A stretch of DNA of 64,000 bases from DAOQTX01 sp035340715 (GTDB taxonomy: Bacteria > Bacteroidota > Bacteroidia > AKYH767-A > OLB10): the NCBI GenBank assembly GCA_035340715.1, contig DAOQTX010000001.1:72382-136381 (forward strand). Reading direction: 5' to 3'. The notes under the pieces are model-generated. The model had not been told where the DNA came from and made no database searches. It saw only the letters and a list, made by a program, of their open reading frames with translations. Every line of letters begins with the position of its first letter. Within the stretch, counting starts at the first letter, position 1. Below, piece after piece: positions 27,878 through 37,226 of the stretch. The position numbers and the translations under genes were made by a program.

Positions 27878-28907
27878 ACAAGGTGCCCTTATTTAAGCGA
27901 TTAACTTTATTCAAATGAATGTAGGCTTTCTCAGTAGCTTCTCTGCCGCGTGGTGTGCGGTTGATATAGCCTTCCTGAATTAAAAAAGGTTCATACACTT
28001 CTTCTATCGTTCCAGCTTCTTCACTCACTGCGGTAGCGATGGTATTCAAACCTACAGGGCCTCCTTTAAATTTTTCAATAATGGTGTTCAATATTTTATT
28101 GTCCATTTCATCTAATCCATGATCATCAACATTCAAAGCACTAAGTGAAAATCGGACAATTTCAACATCGATTTTTCCATTCCCTTTTACTTGAGCAAAA
28201 TCGCGTACTCTACGAAGCAATGCTAGAGCAATTCTTGGTGTACCGCGACTGCGAGAGGCAATTTCAAAACAAGCTATTTCATCTGCTTCGATAATTAAAA
28301 TCTCTGCAGCACGCATGACAATAAGTTGAAGCACTTTGCTATTGTAATATTCCAATCGTGAATTAATTCCAAAACGCGCGCGAAGCGGTGCGGTAAGAAG
28401 TCCGCTACGTGTAGTAGCACCAACTAATGTAAATGGATTAATTTTCAGTTGAACACTGCGTGCACTTGGACCGCTATCGATCATTATATCGATTCTATAA
28501 TCTTCCATAGCACTGTACAGATATTCTTCTATCAATGGTGAAAGCCTGTGTATTTCATCGATGAACAACACATCATTGGGTTGCAGGTTAGTGAGTAGTC
28601 CTGCAAGATCTCCAGGTTTATCTAATACCGGACCTGAAGTCAGCTTTAAGTTAACTTCCAATTCGTTTGCAATTATATGAGCAAGTGTAGTTTTACCTAA
28701 TCCGGGAGGACCATGTAATAAAACATGATCTAATGACTCTCCTCTTTGTTTCGCTGCTTGCACGAAAACCCGTAGATTATCAACAACGGCTTGCTGACCG
28801 GCAAAGTCATCCAATTCCTTTGGACGCAAAACACGTTCTGCTTCTCTATCCGCTTGACTAAGGGAGTTTATTTGGTTGTCTCTATTTATGGGCAATGATG
28901 AATCCAT
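27870..28907 (-). CDS. ruvB: Holliday junction branch-migration ATPase RuvB
   Basis: A 345-residue AAA+ motor that drives branch migration with RuvA (16538-17122). Walker A is HGPPGLGKTTLAH (about residue 65), Walker B is LFIDEIHRL, the arginine/sensor region is VGATTRSGLLTAPLRARFG, and the C-terminal winged helix contains IQEGYINRTPRGREAT. The start ATG lies 8 bases from an exact -7 box. queG follows with an 8-base overlap. Confidence 0.97.
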   Translation of the reverse strand: MDSSLPINRDNQINSLSQADREAERVLRPKELDDFAGQQAVVDNLRVFVQAAKQRGESLDHVLLHGPPGLGKTTLAHIIANELEVNLKLTSGPVLDKPGDLAGLLTNLQPNDVLFIDEIHRLSPLIEEYLYSAMEDYRIDIMIDSGPSARSVQLKINPFTLVGATTRSGLLTAPLRARFGINSRLEYYNSKVLQLIVMRAAEILIIEADEIACFEIASRSRGTPRIALALLRRVRDFAQVKGNGKIDVEIVRFSLSALNVDDHGLDEMDNKILNTIIEKFKGGPVGLNTIATAVSEEAGTIEEVYEPFLIQEGYINRTPRGREATEKAYIHLNKVNRLNKGTLFE

Positions 28908-28915
28908 GTGCAGAG

Positions 28916-28923
28916 CAAAGGTA
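28916..28923 (-). promoter_or_regulatory. TAnnTTTG -7 promoter box for ruvB-queG
   Basis: Minus-strand TACCTTTG, exact consensus. Only 8 bases (28908-28915) lie between it and the ruvB ATG, which would give an mRNA leader of just a few bases. Confidence 0.55.
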
Positions 28924-28947
28924 CAAATATTGACGAGGCATAAGCGC

Positions 28948-29883
28948 CTATTTTCTCAAATCAGTGAACAAGGTTTTTAGATTCCAATGCAAGATGGCAC
29001 GATCATCTCCGGCCGAAAGTAGATTTTCATCATCAAGCCAAAGTAAAGTATTCACCGAATTGATATGGCCTTGATGTTGAGCATGGTTGATGCGCTCAAT
29101 AACTTTCATGCTTGACGGATCCCATATTTTAACATGTTTATCTCTGCTGGCACTGGCCAAATAATTTCCTGAAGGATTAAACAACAATTTATAGATGGCA
29201 TAGTTATGAGCGGGTATACGATCTTGAATAGTAAAATTATTTTGTGCGTATATGTTTATGTGTGCATCTCTAGCTCCACTGTATAACAACCCACTTTGTT
29301 CGGATAAACATAACGTATAAACTGAGAACCCGGATTCATGCGCTTGAAAACGATCGAGCACATTGAGATTCTCAGTATCAATAAGCGATATGCAGCCATC
29401 TGCCTCTGCCACTATTATTTTATTTTGATCGGGCAAAACACATATATCTCTCAATTTATGCGATGCAATTTTTTTACTATTTACAACAGTATAATCGTCT
29501 AACCCGATCTTGAACAAGTGACCATCTGCTGAAACCGAAAAGATGCTGTTTTGATTGTCTGAAACAGCTAATGCAAATACAAAACTACTATGCGCCTGTA
29601 TATTTTTTATCTCGCTTTGTTTGTTTAGATCCAAAAAGTGAATGTTTCCTTTACCACTCCCGGCTATCAGTAAATTCTTATCCTTAATATACTTCAAACA
29701 AAAAACTCCCGATTCAATTTTTGAAATCAACAATCCTGAAGATGGGTCATGAATATTCCATCTTACGATATTACCATCACCTGCAGCACTCAGAAAATGC
29801 CCTTGATTCATCTGCTCCAAGGTATAAATGCTTCCTTGATGACCTTTAAAAATATTCGATTGTAACGTATGATTCTTATTCAT
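28948..29883 (-). CDS. WD40-repeat beta-propeller protein
   Basis: A 311-residue cytoplasmic protein made almost wholly of WD40 repeats, about seven, ending in units such as YLASASRDKHVKIWDPSS and LLSAGDDRAILHWNL. Such propellers are protein-interaction platforms; no partner can be named. The start is taken as ATG at 29883 (MNKNHTLQSN...). A longer frame from 29970 adds 29 residues without repeat character and would run over the rhomboid start region, so it is less likely. It is divergent from the rhomboid gene. Confidence 0.85.
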   Translation of the reverse strand: MNKNHTLQSNIFKGHQGSIYTLEQMNQGHFLSAAGDGNIVRWNIHDPSSGLLISKIESGVFCLKYIKDKNLLIAGSGKGNIHFLDLNKQSEIKNIQAHSSFVFALAVSDNQNSIFSVSADGHLFKIGLDDYTVVNSKKIASHKLRDICVLPDQNKIIVAEADGCISLIDTENLNVLDRFQAHESGFSVYTLCLSEQSGLLYSGARDAHINIYAQNNFTIQDRIPAHNYAIYKLLFNPSGNYLASASRDKHVKIWDPSSMKVIERINHAQHQGHINSVNTLLWLDDENLLSAGDDRAILHWNLKTLFTDLRK

Positions 29884-29958
29884 GTGGCAATAAAGATAAA
29901 ATCTATTGATTTCCGATTTATTAGATTGATAGCGAATATTATATATTTTTAGTTCATA

Positions 29959-30678
29959 ATGAATGAACAAAGCAAAATCTGGAACAGTTTTATGTTGCCT
30001 TTTTTCTGGGTGAGTGTTTTATGGCTGGTTCATTATTTACAAATAAAATATGATGTAGTTTGGACTAGCTATGGCATATATCCCAAAACAATCTCTGGTT
30101 TAAAAGGCATCCTATTCTCTCCATTTCTGCATGGCGATTTTAATCATCTGATATCGAACAGTGTTCCTCTATTATTATTGGCATGGGCTATTATTTACTT
30201 TTATAAAGAGGCTACCTGGAGAGTTGTATTGTTTGTGTTTATTCTCAGTGGTGTAGGCACCTGGATCATTGGTCGTCCCAGTTACCATATTGGAGCAAGC
30301 AGTTTGGTTTACGGTTTTTCCTTCTTTCTATTCTCTAGTGGGGTCATTCGAAAAAACACACGATTGCTTGCTGTATCTCTATTGGTCGTTTTTATTTATG
30401 GAGGATTGGTTTGGGGCTTGCTACCCATTATTGAAAAAATGTCTTGGGAAGGACATGTGGCTGGTTCCCTATCGGGAATTATAGCTTCTCTTCTTTTCAG
30501 AAATTATGGTCCTCAAAGAAAAGTGTATGAATGGGAAAAGGTGAAAGACGAAGACTATTTGTGGGATGGAGAAAAGTTTGTTCTCAAACAAGATTTTTCG
30601 GCAATAAGTGAGGATAGCAATAAAATTGAGATCAATTATATTTACAAAAAAGAATCAAATGACGCTGAAGAAGATTGA
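29959..30678 (+). CDS. Rhomboid-family intramembrane serine protease
   Basis: A 239-residue membrane protein with about six helices. The catalytic dyad is visible: Ser114 in the GASSLVYG motif and His166 in EGHVAGSLSG. The upstream HGDFNHLISN supplies the conserved His and Asn of the oxyanion region. A hydrophilic C-terminal tail follows (about residues 185-239). Rhomboids cut transmembrane segments of other proteins; the substrate here is unknown. The next gene starts 20 bases before its stop. Confidence 0.9.
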   Translation: MNEQSKIWNSFMLPFFWVSVLWLVHYLQIKYDVVWTSYGIYPKTISGLKGILFSPFLHGDFNHLISNSVPLLLLAWAIIYFYKEATWRVVLFVFILSGVGTWIIGRPSYHIGASSLVYGFSFFLFSSGVIRKNTRLLAVSLLVVFIYGGLVWGLLPIIEKMSWEGHVAGSLSGIIASLLFRNYGPQRKVYEWEKVKDEDYLWDGEKFVLKQDFSAISEDSNKIEINYIYKKESNDAEED

Positions 30679-31066
30679 GCATATTGGAATAGCAGTAAAA
30701 AATTTAGAACAAGCAAATACTTTATATGCGGCTTTGCTTGGAGTAGAACATTACAAAGTTGAAGAGGTAGAATCTGAGAAAGTAAAAACTTCTTTTTTTC
30801 AGAGTGGTCCTAATAAGATTGAGTTATTGGAGTCCACCGAAGCTTCAGGAATAATAGCCCGATTTATTGAACGAAAAGGAGAAGGTATTCATCATATTGC
30901 ATTTGAGGTGGAGGATATAAAAAGAGAAATGGAACGACTGAAAAAAGAAGGATTTATCCTGTTGAATGATGAGCCTAAAAGAGGAGCGGATAATAAGTGG
31001 GTTTGTTTTGTACATCCCAAATCATCTAATGGAGTTCTTATCGAACTGTGTCAAGAGATTGCTTAG
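30659..31066 (+). CDS. mce: Methylmalonyl-CoA epimerase
   Basis: A 135-residue vicinal-oxygen-chelate enzyme that interconverts the 2R and 2S epimers of methylmalonyl-CoA in the propionate/succinate pathway. The sequence shows the paired beta-alpha-beta modules with metal ligands in IEHIGIAVKN, GIHHIAFEVED and the terminal LIELCQE. ATG at 30659 is chosen because the family starts at this point; an earlier in-frame ATG at 30608 adds 17 residues that lie within the rhomboid gene. No mutase genes are nearby. Its end overlaps the convergent HAD gene by 29 bases. Confidence 0.92.
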   Translation: MTLKKIEHIGIAVKNLEQANTLYAALLGVEHYKVEEVESEKVKTSFFQSGPNKIELLESTEASGIIARFIERKGEGIHHIAFEVEDIKREMERLKKEGFILLNDEPKRGADNKWVCFVHPKSSNGVLIELCQEIA

Positions 31067-31685
31067 GAGTATAATCGATAAATAATGATTCGACTTCTTT
31101 TTCCTTTTCTAACAAAACAGCATTTAACCCTATTGCCTTTGCACCATTGATATGTTGAATGCTGTCATCAATAAATAGCGTTTCATCTTTTTGCAGTTTA
31201 TTTTCATTCAATACAAATTCAAAAATTTCCGCATCCGGTTTTCGCATTCCAATATCGCAGGATAAATAAACTTTTTCAAAAACGCTTTCTAACATATTGA
31301 TTCCAAAATTTGCATCGAGCAATTGCGTAAATGCATCAACATGAATACGATTGGTATTTGAAAGTAAAAATAAACGATAATGTTTTTTCATAGCCATTAA
31401 CCAATCTACTCTTGCGGCAGGAAACTCCAGGATCATTGCATTCCATGCTTTTTTTATTTCTTCATTCATAAGTGGTTTGTTCGAAAGTATTCGTATGGTT
31501 TCACAAAATTCTTCTGTAGAGATTTCACCTTTTTCAAAGCGGTCGAACAATTGGTTTTGTTTGGCTTGCGAATAGGCTTGTTCGAAGGAATAGAAACCCA
31601 AATGCACAAAAGCAGCTGCAGTTCGCTCGTAATCTATTTTCAGTAAAACACCCCCCAGATCAAAAATGATGTTTTTTAAAGCCAC
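31038..31685 (-). CDS. HAD-family hydrolase (phosphatase-like)
   Basis: A 215-residue HAD superfamily protein. Motif I is NIIFDLGGVLLKID with the nucleophilic Asp, motif II is FLLSNTNR, motif III Lys lies near MRKPDAEIFEF and motif IV is TLFIDDS. The helical cap between motifs I and II is of the small C1 type. These enzymes hydrolyse small phosphorylated metabolites such as FMN or sugar phosphates; the substrate is not predictable. The start is GTG at 31685. The last 29 bases overlap the epimerase gene on the other strand. Confidence 0.88.
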   Translation of the reverse strand: MALKNIIFDLGGVLLKIDYERTAAAFVHLGFYSFEQAYSQAKQNQLFDRFEKGEISTEEFCETIRILSNKPLMNEEIKKAWNAMILEFPAARVDWLMAMKKHYRLFLLSNTNRIHVDAFTQLLDANFGINMLESVFEKVYLSCDIGMRKPDAEIFEFVLNENKLQKDETLFIDDSIQHINGAKAIGLNAVLLEKEKEVESLFIDYTPKQSLDTVR

Positions 31686-31771
31686 AGCGCAAGTCTTCTT
31701 TTGTTAATTTGATGCAAATATATAATTTCGCCCTCCCTTTGACTCACTTTTTACGAGAACAGGAATATTTA

Positions 31772-31845
31772 GGGCCCTTAGCTCAGTTGGTTAGAGCATC
31801 TGACTCATAATCAGAGGGTCGCTGGTTCGAGCCCAGCAGGGCCCA
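31772..31845 (+). tRNA. tRNA-Ile(CAU), lysidine type (tRNA-Ile2)
   Basis: A complete 74-base cloverleaf: acceptor stem GGGCCCT/AGGGCCC, D arm GCTC...GAGC, anticodon stem TCTGA/TCAGA with loop CTCATAA (CAT at 31806-31808), T arm GCTGGTTCGAGCCCAGC and discriminator A. The T arm and anticodon arm resemble isoleucine tRNA read as AUA after TilS converts C34 to lysidine more than they resemble elongator Met; elongator Met is the alternative. The 3' CCA is not encoded. Confidence 0.9.
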
Positions 31846-31947
31846 CTTTTCCAAACCCAACCTTTGAAAATGGAAGTGTTAACTTGAGAATGCATCCATT
31901 TCTATAAATTTTCAAAAAAACAGTTCTCGTTTATTAAGCTGCAGGTG

Positions 31948-32595
31948 TTACTTAGAAACAATATTATGCTTAATTGCTTTTACTACTGCTTCGGTACCTG
32001 AACTTACATGCATCTTTTCGTATATATGACTGATATGCGAATTTACAGTTGGGTAAGAAATATTGCATTTCTCAGCGATCATCTTGTAGCTGAATCCTTG
32101 GACCAAATATTTTAATATTTCTTGCTCACGTACCGTGAGGTCAAAATCCTTTTTTTCAATTGTTGAATGCTTATTGTTAAGTAGCAATAACACTTGACGA
32201 GCCACTAAAGGCGACATAGGTGCACCCCCTTGCATTACTTCTAATATGGAATCTAACAATTTCGCTGGAGGTGTCTTTTTTAGTATATATCCATCTGCAC
32301 CAGTGATTATTGCTGAAAATATTTTGTCCTCATCTTCAAAAATAGTTTGCATAAGGATTTTAACTTCAGGGAAATGCTTTTTAATAATCTTCAATCCTTC
32401 TATCCCGTTTACATTGGGCATATCAATATCCATCAATACTACATCTGGCACTATTGCTCTTATGTCTGATAGTACGTTGCTACAATCTTCATATGCACCA
32501 GTACAGATAAATCCTTCACTAGAGTTAAGCAAGAGTTGCAATAAATCTCTACGAGAATTGTTATCCTCAAATACAGCAACTTTTATAATTTCCAT
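31948..32595 (-). CDS. NarL/LuxR-family response regulator
   Basis: A 215-residue regulator. The receiver domain has the acidic pair near Glu10-Asp11, the phosphoacceptor Asp56 in VVLMDIDMPNVNG and the conserved Lys in YILKKTPP. The C-terminal LuxR-type helix-turn-helix starts LTVREQEILKYLVQGFSYKMIAE and continues ISYPTVNSHISHIYEKM. It is the partner of the sensor kinase just upstream (54 bases between them) and probably binds DNA as a phosphorylated dimer. A perfect 16-bp palindrome at 35873-35888 is a candidate binding site. Confidence 0.92.
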   Translation of the reverse strand: MEIIKVAVFEDNNSRRDLLQLLLNSSEGFICTGAYEDCSNVLSDIRAIVPDVVLMDIDMPNVNGIEGLKIIKKHFPEVKILMQTIFEDEDKIFSAIITGADGYILKKTPPAKLLDSILEVMQGGAPMSPLVARQVLLLLNNKHSTIEKKDFDLTVREQEILKYLVQGFSYKMIAEKCNISYPTVNSHISHIYEKMHVSSGTEAVVKAIKHNIVSK

Positions 32596-32649
32596 AGTGT
32601 AAAGATATTCTCAATTTTAAATTTATATATCATTGATTCTATCTATTTT

Positions 32650-35600
32650 TTAGTATTTAAAATGCAAGAAGATTTCTGTTCCTTTACCAATGGAGGAAAT
32701 AATCTTCAATTCTCCATTTAGATCTTTCGACCTTTTTTGCATGTTTGTAAAGCCATTGCCTCCAAATTGATTATCTCTTTTTTCATCAGTCGTAGGTGTA
32801 GATGAAAAACCTTTTCCATCATCTTTTATCACTAATTTCAATTTCTTGTTCTTTTCCAAAACAATATCAATCCACACATTCTGACACTCTGCATATTTTG
32901 CGACATTATTAATAGCTTCTTTGAAAAGCATATACAAGTTTTTTCTCTTGACCATATCGAGAGAAATTGCTTTCAAATTTTCAGATGTTTTAAAATGAAT
33001 AACACATCCTGACGGTTCCAAAATTTCAATAGCAAATGCTCTCATCCGGTTTATAACATTATCGAAGCGATCATTACTTGTATTAATGTTCCAAACAATA
33101 TCACTCATTGCCTCCATCATATTGTCGCTATTGACACTGATTTGAGAAAGCAATGAATCCACTTCATTGGATTTACCTTTTATTTTATTCTGAATGATTG
33201 TACTTGAGAGCGAGATACTGCTCAATGTACTTCCAATTTCATCGTGCAAATCGCTTGCTATGCGATCACGAACTTTGTACAACTTAAGCTGCTGTTTCAA
33301 CCTATATTGATACAACACAAACAATGTGCCTCCAACAACAATTAATAGTGCGAGTTTAAACCACCAGGTTTGATACCATTCCGGTAAAATGATAATTTTT
33401 ATTGAAGCAGATTTTTCTCCCCAATCGCTCATGCTACTTTTCCCTTTTACATGAAAAGTGTAAGTGCCCGGTGGTAAATTAGTATAGGTCGCTTCATTTT
33501 TACTTCCCGATTCAATCCAATCGTCATCGTAGTTTTCAAGAAAATATTTGTATTGCTTTTTTGCTACCGCACCATAGTCAAGTGTAGCAAACGAAATACT
33601 GAACATGTTTTTATAATGTGGCAGTGTTATTGACTTTGCATACGTTATATTTTGTTGGATAACAGTACTGTCTGTTTTATGAGATATTGGTTTATTGTAA
33701 ACAAACAAATTAGTAAGAATAAGAGTAGAGGGCTCTTCTTTTGTCAGCAATTTTTCTGGATTAAAAATAACTCCTCCTTCAGTTCCACCGAAAAATAAAT
33801 CACCATTAGACAAAGTATAATATTCATATCTATTGAATTCATTTCCAGGCAAACCATCATCGGTTGTGAAATAACCCTTAATAGTAATTGGGGATGTTGG
33901 CGCGTAGGTGACACTTCTTGGATCAATCACGCAAAGACCATTATTTGTGCTAAGCCATAAGTTGTTCGACCTATCTTTTAAAATACCATATACAACATTG
34001 TTGGGCAAACCATCTTTCTCTGTAATATGAATGCATTTTCCAGTAGCTATTTCAAAGAGTGAAATACCTGCACCATCTGTACCCAACCACAAATACTTAT
34101 TCGGATGTATAGGATCAGGGAATACTGTAAACAGTTTGTTAGTGCTTAGTGAATTTGTATTTGATGGGTTGTGTTGAAAATGACTCCATTTGTTTTGTTC
34201 TTCATCAAAACTGAACAAACCCTTTTTTGTGGCAAACCAAAATACGCCTTCCGCATTTTGCCAAAAAGCAGAAACAAACCGAATGCCATCTATTAAATCA
34301 CTGCGCACCGGAAATTTGTAAACAGCTTCTTTTTGCAAAGTTTGTTTATTAACCCTAATTAGTGTTGGATGATTATTTTCGTCTTCGACAGCAATCCAAA
34401 TATGGTCTCTTATATCACTAAAAACAAAAAGTCTGTTTGCATTACTCTTAAATTGAATATCCATCTTTTTTACTACACTGCCTTTGGCGTTATAGCTAAT
34501 GAGAAAAAGACTGTTTTCAATTTTATATAAAAACCAATGAATACCTTGTCGGTCAGAAAGATACTCCGAGTCTTCAAACTTGAAGTTCCATATATTAGGT
34601 GGTAATACTGGTTTGGTTTTCTTAGAATAAAGATTTACAAAATAGGGATGATTTTTAATCATGCGAACAAACTCGCCTTTCATGTTGATAGGGGTCCCCG
34701 CTAAATAATTCTCCATTTTTATAAAATGTTGCTTTCGATAATCGTATTTAACTACACCTAAACCTGGAGTACCTACCCATAATATTCCATTTCGATCGAG
34801 CAAAAGTGTATTAGCATTGGCCATTTTTACTGGTTTCAAATCATACGTATTGGTATTAAACTCATAATTTAGCTCACCAAAGTTTTTACAGACATAATAG
34901 TTTTTGTTGTGATTTTTAATTGCGAAAAACATTTCGTTGCGTCCTTTATATAATAAAGGAATGCGTTTTACAACTTCATTTGCGGCAGTATCATAAACAA
35001 TTAAACTTCTTTCAGAAACACAAAGCAAATGCTTTGGTTGCGGCAATGGATAAAACAAATTTCCTTCTCGACCATTTTTCCCAAGCGAAGGAATCGAAAA
35101 TGCCTTAATACGTTCAAATTTATTAGCGATAATTCCATACTCAACCACCGAATCTTGAAAAGAGTACCAAATATTTCCATTGTCCATGATCTGTACATCA
35201 AACCCAATTGAGTAATGCTCATATCTGTAGGGTGCTTGATATTTAGTCCGATTAAAAACGATTGCTTGTTCCGACAAATCTAATTTATGATAGTTTGTTA
35301 CATCCACATGGCTAACATCATAAGATGCTAATCGCTCGTTCTGAATAGTTAATCTTCCATGTGAGTATGCCATTCCGAATATTCCAGGATCGCCATCCTC
35401 TTTCGACAATCTTACTGAATAAAATTTTTCGTTGGCTCTGTCAAATAAACACAAGCCTTTATCAAGCGTACCAATCCATAAGTTACCCTTTTCATCTTCA
35501 ACAATGCTTTTGATATGATTACTTGGCAGAGAGAAAGGATTCTCTGGATCATGCTTATAAACTGTAAAGTGGTATCCATCGTATTTATTAAGACCATCCT

Positions 35601-35799
35601 TAGTGCCAAACCACATAATGCCATTATTGTCTTGGGCTATACAATTTACTAGACCTTGTGATAAGCCTTCGGTTAATGAAAGACGTTCGGTATACAATTC
35701 AAGTGTGTCACCTTCTTGTTGAGGAAAGCTATCTGCAATTGCAACAAATTGAAAAACGAAACATATTATGGAGTAAATAAAAAAACCTCTTATGATCAT
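32650..35799 (-). CDS. Sensor histidine kinase with Reg_prop/Y_Y_Y periplasmic sensor
   Basis: A 1049-residue membrane kinase. A signal peptide or first helix (residues ~4-22) is followed by a large periplasmic double-propeller of two-component-propeller repeats (such as DNNGIMWFGTKDGLNKYDG near residue 55 and KYLWLGTDGAGISLF near 575). Next comes a Y_Y_Y domain with NLPPGTYTFHVKG (about residue 775), one transmembrane helix (WWFKLALLIVVGGTLFVLYQ, about residue 815), a HisKA_3 dimerisation domain with the phosphorylated His852 in DLHDEIGS, and HATPase_c (INNVAKYAE, DDGKGF). This sensor architecture often detects glycans in Bacteroidota. It forms a unit with the response regulator gene downstream. 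Confidence 0.92.
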   Translation of the reverse strand: MIIRGFFIYSIICFVFQFVAIADSFPQQEGDTLELYTERLSLTEGLSQGLVNCIAQDNNGIMWFGTKDGLNKYDGYHFTVYKHDPENPFSLPSNHIKSIVEDEKGNLWIGTLDKGLCLFDRANEKFYSVRLSKEDGDPGIFGMAYSHGRLTIQNERLASYDVSHVDVTNYHKLDLSEQAIVFNRTKYQAPYRYEHYSIGFDVQIMDNGNIWYSFQDSVVEYGIIANKFERIKAFSIPSLGKNGREGNLFYPLPQPKHLLCVSERSLIVYDTAANEVVKRIPLLYKGRNEMFFAIKNHNKNYYVCKNFGELNYEFNTNTYDLKPVKMANANTLLLDRNGILWVGTPGLGVVKYDYRKQHFIKMENYLAGTPINMKGEFVRMIKNHPYFVNLYSKKTKPVLPPNIWNFKFEDSEYLSDRQGIHWFLYKIENSLFLISYNAKGSVVKKMDIQFKSNANRLFVFSDIRDHIWIAVEDENNHPTLIRVNKQTLQKEAVYKFPVRSDLIDGIRFVSAFWQNAEGVFWFATKKGLFSFDEEQNKWSHFQHNPSNTNSLSTNKLFTVFPDPIHPNKYLWLGTDGAGISLFEIATGKCIHITEKDGLPNNVVYGILKDRSNNLWLSTNNGLCVIDPRSVTYAPTSPITIKGYFTTDDGLPGNEFNRYEYYTLSNGDLFFGGTEGGVIFNPEKLLTKEEPSTLILTNLFVYNKPISHKTDSTVIQQNITYAKSITLPHYKNMFSISFATLDYGAVAKKQYKYFLENYDDDWIESGSKNEATYTNLPPGTYTFHVKGKSSMSDWGEKSASIKIIILPEWYQTWWFKLALLIVVGGTLFVLYQYRLKQQLKLYKVRDRIASDLHDEIGSTLSSISLSSTIIQNKIKGKSNEVDSLLSQISVNSDNMMEAMSDIVWNINTSNDRFDNVINRMRAFAIEILEPSGCVIHFKTSENLKAISLDMVKRKNLYMLFKEAINNVAKYAECQNVWIDIVLEKNKKLKLVIKDDGKGFSSTPTTDEKRDNQFGGNGFTNMQKRSKDLNGELKIISSIGKGTEIFLHFKY

Positions 35800-35819
35800 G
35801 GGTACAGTTTAATCACAAA

Positions 35820-35827
35820 CAAACTTA
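35820..35827 (-). promoter_or_regulatory. TAnnTTTG -7 promoter box for the kinase-regulator unit
   Basis: Minus-strand TAAGTTTG, exact consensus, 20 bases upstream of the kinase ATG in the 200-base divergent gap. Confidence 0.45.
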
Positions 35828-35872
35828 CAAAATATAGCCAAAAGGGAATCATTGAACACTTCTATTATTAAG

Positions 35873-35888
35873 TCATTGATATCAATGA
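35873..35888. promoter_or_regulatory. Perfect 16-bp palindrome, candidate operator
   Basis: TCATTGATATCAATGA reads the same on both strands. It lies between the divergent kinase gene (ATG 35799) and the secreted protein gene (ATG 36000). This is where a dimeric regulator such as the adjacent NarL-type protein could act on both directions. Confidence 0.5.
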
Positions 35889-35999
35889 GATGAAGCTGAA
35901 ACAAATGAAAAATACATTGTATTCAACTATTGGAAAGCAAACGCAATCACCTCAACTTTGAGTTCTAACAAATATCACTAATCACTTAAAATATACACT

Positions 36000-37178
36000 A
36001 TGAAAAAGAAAACAATTTACTCCGTAATGCTATTAGCACTAATGCTTACTGTATCAAGTCTTTTACAGGCGCAAAATACTTTCCCTTCTAACGGGAGTGT
36101 TGGAATAGGAACTACAACACCTGCTGCTGAAGCTATTTTGGATATTAGTTCTACTACAAAGGGAGTTTATCTTCCAAGAATGACACAGGCTGAAAGAAAT
36201 GCTATTGTAAACCCTCAATTGGGATTAATAGTTTTTCAAACCAATGGTGCCCGTGGTCTATATTTTTATAATGGAGCCGTTTGGGCTCAAGTAACCAAAA
36301 ATGCTTGGCAACTGGTTGGCAATAGCGGACTAAACATGACTGATCATTTCATAGGCACGAAAGACAATATGGGTGTTGCTTTTAGAACTAATAATATTGA
36401 ACGAATGCGCATCAATGAAAATGGGTTAGTAAGCTTTGGAACCCAAAATATTAGTCCTAATCACCGACTTACAGTTGAAGGTTCTAATTCGCTATTTCGT
36501 AATTCAAATGCTGACGGTACCTCATATGTAGATATTATATCTGGCACAACAGGCTATTTAACGGTTGGAATAGTTGGCGGTTCTAACGGAGAAGCAGTGA
36601 TATGGAACAGAAAGAATACCAAACTATCTTTTGGCACAAATGATTTGCCTAGGATGACAATTCTAAATAACGGAAATGTAGGAATTGGGGAACAATCGCC
36701 AGTTTCGCAATTGCATGTTAAAGGTGCACAAAATGGTATTACAGCTTTAACAAGCTCTTCGAACTCGGGTGACACACCTTTTTTAGTTCGATCAGGAAAT
36801 GGTTCAATTGAGGGTATGATTGTAAGAGGCGATGGTAGAGTTGCAATGGGAACCACTACACCAGCAACCGGCTATAAGCTAACTGTTGCCGGAAAAATAA
36901 TGTGTACTGAATTAAAAGTACAATTACAACCTTTCCCCGATTATGTATTTGCTAAAGACTACAACTTAAAAACAATTGCGGAAGTAGAGCAACACATTAA
37001 CACGTATCAGCGCTTACCCGGAATGCCAAGTGCTTGTGAGGTAGAAGAAGGCGGGTTGAGTGTTGGCGAAATGACCGGAAAAGTGGTAGAGAAAGTAGAA
37101 GAAAACACCCTTTATATAATACAACTGAAAAAAGAAATTGACGCACTCAAAGCTGAATTAAATGCATCGAAGAAATAA
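36000..37178 (+). CDS. Secreted fibre-like protein with C-terminal coiled coil
   Basis: A 392-residue exported protein with a signal peptide (about residues 1-25, SSLLQAQ). It has four copies of a short G-x-V-G-I-G-x-x-x-P type repeat, at about residues 31-50, 139-160, 222-242 and 278-298 (for example NGSVGIGTTTPA and NNGNVGIGEQSP), as found in trimeric fibre and phage-tail-like stalks. The C-terminal ~90 residues (PDYVFAKDYNLKTIAEVE ... LPGMPSA ...) end in a coiled coil from about residue 360 and resemble the segment before the intramolecular chaperone of tail-fibre-type proteins common in Bacteroidota. No T9SS sorting domain. It lies 48 bases before the M4 protease gene. Function unknown; a surface fibre is inferred. 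Confidence 0.75.
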   Translation: MKKKTIYSVMLLALMLTVSSLLQAQNTFPSNGSVGIGTTTPAAEAILDISSTTKGVYLPRMTQAERNAIVNPQLGLIVFQTNGARGLYFYNGAVWAQVTKNAWQLVGNSGLNMTDHFIGTKDNMGVAFRTNNIERMRINENGLVSFGTQNISPNHRLTVEGSNSLFRNSNADGTSYVDIISGTTGYLTVGIVGGSNGEAVIWNRKNTKLSFGTNDLPRMTILNNGNVGIGEQSPVSQLHVKGAQNGITALTSSSNSGDTPFLVRSGNGSIEGMIVRGDGRVAMGTTTPATGYKLTVAGKIMCTELKVQLQPFPDYVFAKDYNLKTIAEVEQHINTYQRLPGMPSACEVEEGGLSVGEMTGKVVEKVEENTLYIIQLKKEIDALKAELNASKK

Positions 37179-37226
37179 ACTTTTCATTTTGAAAGTTATT
37201 TTACAATCTCTTAAAATCTAAACAAA

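Noticed and set aside
29884..29970. 29-residue N-terminal extension of the WD40 protein
   Set aside because: The extra residues show no repeat pattern, start with a poor context and would run over the start of the divergent rhomboid gene.
31846..31947. Terminator between tRNA-Ile and the response regulator
   Set aside because: Only weak, imperfect pairings are present (for example CACTTTTCC with GGAAGTG), without a T run on either strand.
36000..37178. Phage tail-fibre gene or prophage remnant
   Set aside because: There is a Sec signal peptide, and no other phage genes (capsid, terminase, integrase) are nearby; fibre-like repeats also occur in cellular surface proteins of this phylum.
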